DNA of 64,000 nucleotides. Source: Panagrolaimus kolymaensis. Taxonomy: Eukaryota > Nematoda > Chromadorea > Rhabditida > Panagrolaimidae. How positions within the stretch are numbered: position 1 is the stretch's first letter; every line of letters begins with the position of its first letter. Where the stretch lies: positions 2,542,001 through 2,606,000 of the forward strand of contig JAJQJQ010000018.1 of assembly GCA_028622995.1 (NCBI GenBank). The letters are read 5' to 3'. The translations under genes and the position numbers were made by a program. Below, in pieces: positions 62,605-64,000 of this stretch. The notes below the pieces were generated by a model that was given only the letters and a program-made list of their open reading frames with translations, did no database searches and was not told the origin of the DNA.

Positions 62605-64000
62605 TCATAAAAATAAGGCAATTTTTCTCTGCAATTTTTTTTCTTATTCAAAAAGTTTTAAAATAAATTAGATATCTCAACGCTTGCTTGTTGCATCAAA
62701 TAAATAAATAATTTTTGGTTGAAGGTCATAAATGGTATGCGATTCAAAATCCTCTTGGCATTAATCCTTAAAAATTAAAAGAAAAATTATGGGATAAAAA
62801 AATCCATATGCTTTATTGAGCTCCGTAACTCAAAACGAGTTTCAGCAATATCTAAGCTTGATATATTTGTTCAAAAAAATGTTCATTGATTAAAGTACTT
62901 TCAACGGACGGAATCAAAAATCCTCTTGGGAATAATTTTAAAATATTTTATTAAAAATAAATGGTTCAAAAAAACTATATGTCCAATTCAAGACATAATT
63001 CAAAACGTGATTCACTAACGTCTTCTTCCTCTATGTTTGATGCATACATTGGTATGTCTGGAAATTGTTTTTTTCGCAGCCCTTTCTGAAATGTCTTGTA
63101 TTTGCATGAAATTATTTGAAGAAAAATAAATAAAAACAAGAAAAAATAAGATCTGCTGAAGGGGCAAAAAAAAATTTGTTTCATAATTAAAACTTCTAAA
63201 ATCCTTCAACACTCAACAGACTGTTTTTGGTTTTTTTGTAGTGAAAACATGCATCAAATATGTTAAAACATTAAAAAGAATTTGTAGAATTAATTCTTAC
63301 TAGAAATAAGGCGCGCCTACGGCGCGCCAGTAATTGCATAGTTCATTATGTTAAGATTGATAACGGTGTTGCAGAAATAAAATTTATTATAAAAAAATAT
63401 TCATACATTGATACATATAATAAAAATACAAAATACATGGATGATTTTTCCAAAAAATAGCTTTAAATACCATATCACATAAATATTTGGTTGTAAGTCC
63501 TAAAACATACTTTGATAAAAACAAATAAACATGAGAAAAAACAAACTTTGTCCATTTTGAAGTAAGAAAATGATCAGAGGTAAAGGATCAAGAGCAACAT
63601 TTTCTTTAATACTATTATGCTCACAAAAAGAGTTTCCATTTTTTCATAATCACTTTGTATAAATTTTCGAGTAAAGTTGATGATCAAAATCATTGGAAGA
63701 CATTCATTTACCATTCATACCAAAAAATAGACATATCAAATCTGAAAAAATAAAAGATTATATTTTGTCTAATTAAAATTTTAAACGACTTACCGTTGAT
63801 AAAACATACAGAACCCCAAGCTTGGGGTGCTGCATCCCGCTGCAAAAAATTATTTTACCAAAACGACATTTTAAAAATGTGTTAACAAATACTTATAAAA
63901 TTAAAAAAGAAAAAAGAGGAGAGAAAAAATGAGATGAAATTATTTTAAAATTTTAAAAATAAGTTATTGAATGATTTCTTTATAAACGAAATTTTTTACA
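62605..64000. repeat. Tandem unit 11, partial, interrupted by second Helitron
   Basis: Only the first 695 bp of the unit are present before the second Helitron starts at 63300. Corresponds to unit 8 left part. Confidence 0.95.
63300..64000 (-). mobile_element. Helitron, second copy, 3' 701 bp only
   Basis: Starts at the same base of the unit as the first Helitron. The terminal hairpin is at 63310-63328 and the palindrome at 63813-63828; the last codons of the helicase begin at 63964. I noticed no difference from 49878-50578. The remainder lies beyond the window. Confidence 0.95.

Noticed and set aside
63300..64000. Independent second Helitron insertion
   Set aside because: The insertion point in the unit is identical to the base and the flanking units match; duplication is the simpler explanation.

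Overview
The window is AT-rich eukaryotic nuclear DNA. Genes are dense on the left, with mostly 45-65 bp GT-AG introns and TTTTAG/TTTCAG acceptors. Several start codons lie a few bases to about 20 bases after an acceptor-like AG (P5A ATPase, PCTAIRE kinase, the 186-aa gene), as expected for spliced-leader trans-splicing. Together with the gene set this suggests a nematode; that is an inference, because no species marker is present.

Positions 1-23.8 kb are the unique genic part. In order: the partial minus-strand gene of a DEAD-box RNA helicase; a complete 15-exon P5A ATPase (ATP13A1/CATP-8 type) carrying an apparent 1-bp deletion; a small secreted protein that resembles dynein light chain; a small membrane protein whose 5' end forms one arm of a 468-bp inverted repeat; a TBP-like factor (TLF/TRF2); a coiled-coil protein tentatively of FBF1/DYF-19 type; and a PCTAIRE cyclin-dependent kinase with two alternative first exons. 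A segmental duplication then surrounds a single-exon gene of unknown function and a gene relic.

From 24.87 kb to the end the window is a tandem array of a ~2,945-bp unit: ten complete copies and an eleventh cut by the window end. Each unit contains its own direct and inverted sub-repeats, a GTT-rich VNTR and a 70-nt tRNA-like block with recognisable Pol III A and B boxes. Units differ by a few diagnostic bases, VNTR length and a 479-bp deletion variant, in a mosaic that implies unequal exchange or gene conversion.

The array has been invaded by two non-autonomous LTR elements (36.3-38.2 kb, identical LTRs; 43.9-45.6 kb, LTRs differing at one noted base) and by a complete 5,497-bp Helitron (49,878-55,374) with textbook ends. 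The Helitron's Rep-helicase is split by one frameshift and one nonsense codon. A second Helitron copy begins at 63,300 at exactly the same position in the unit, so the Helitron has been copied together with its host units (offset 13,422 bp) rather than by independent insertion. The array and its passengers are the most unusual part of the window; the host genes themselves look conventional apart from the noted breaks.
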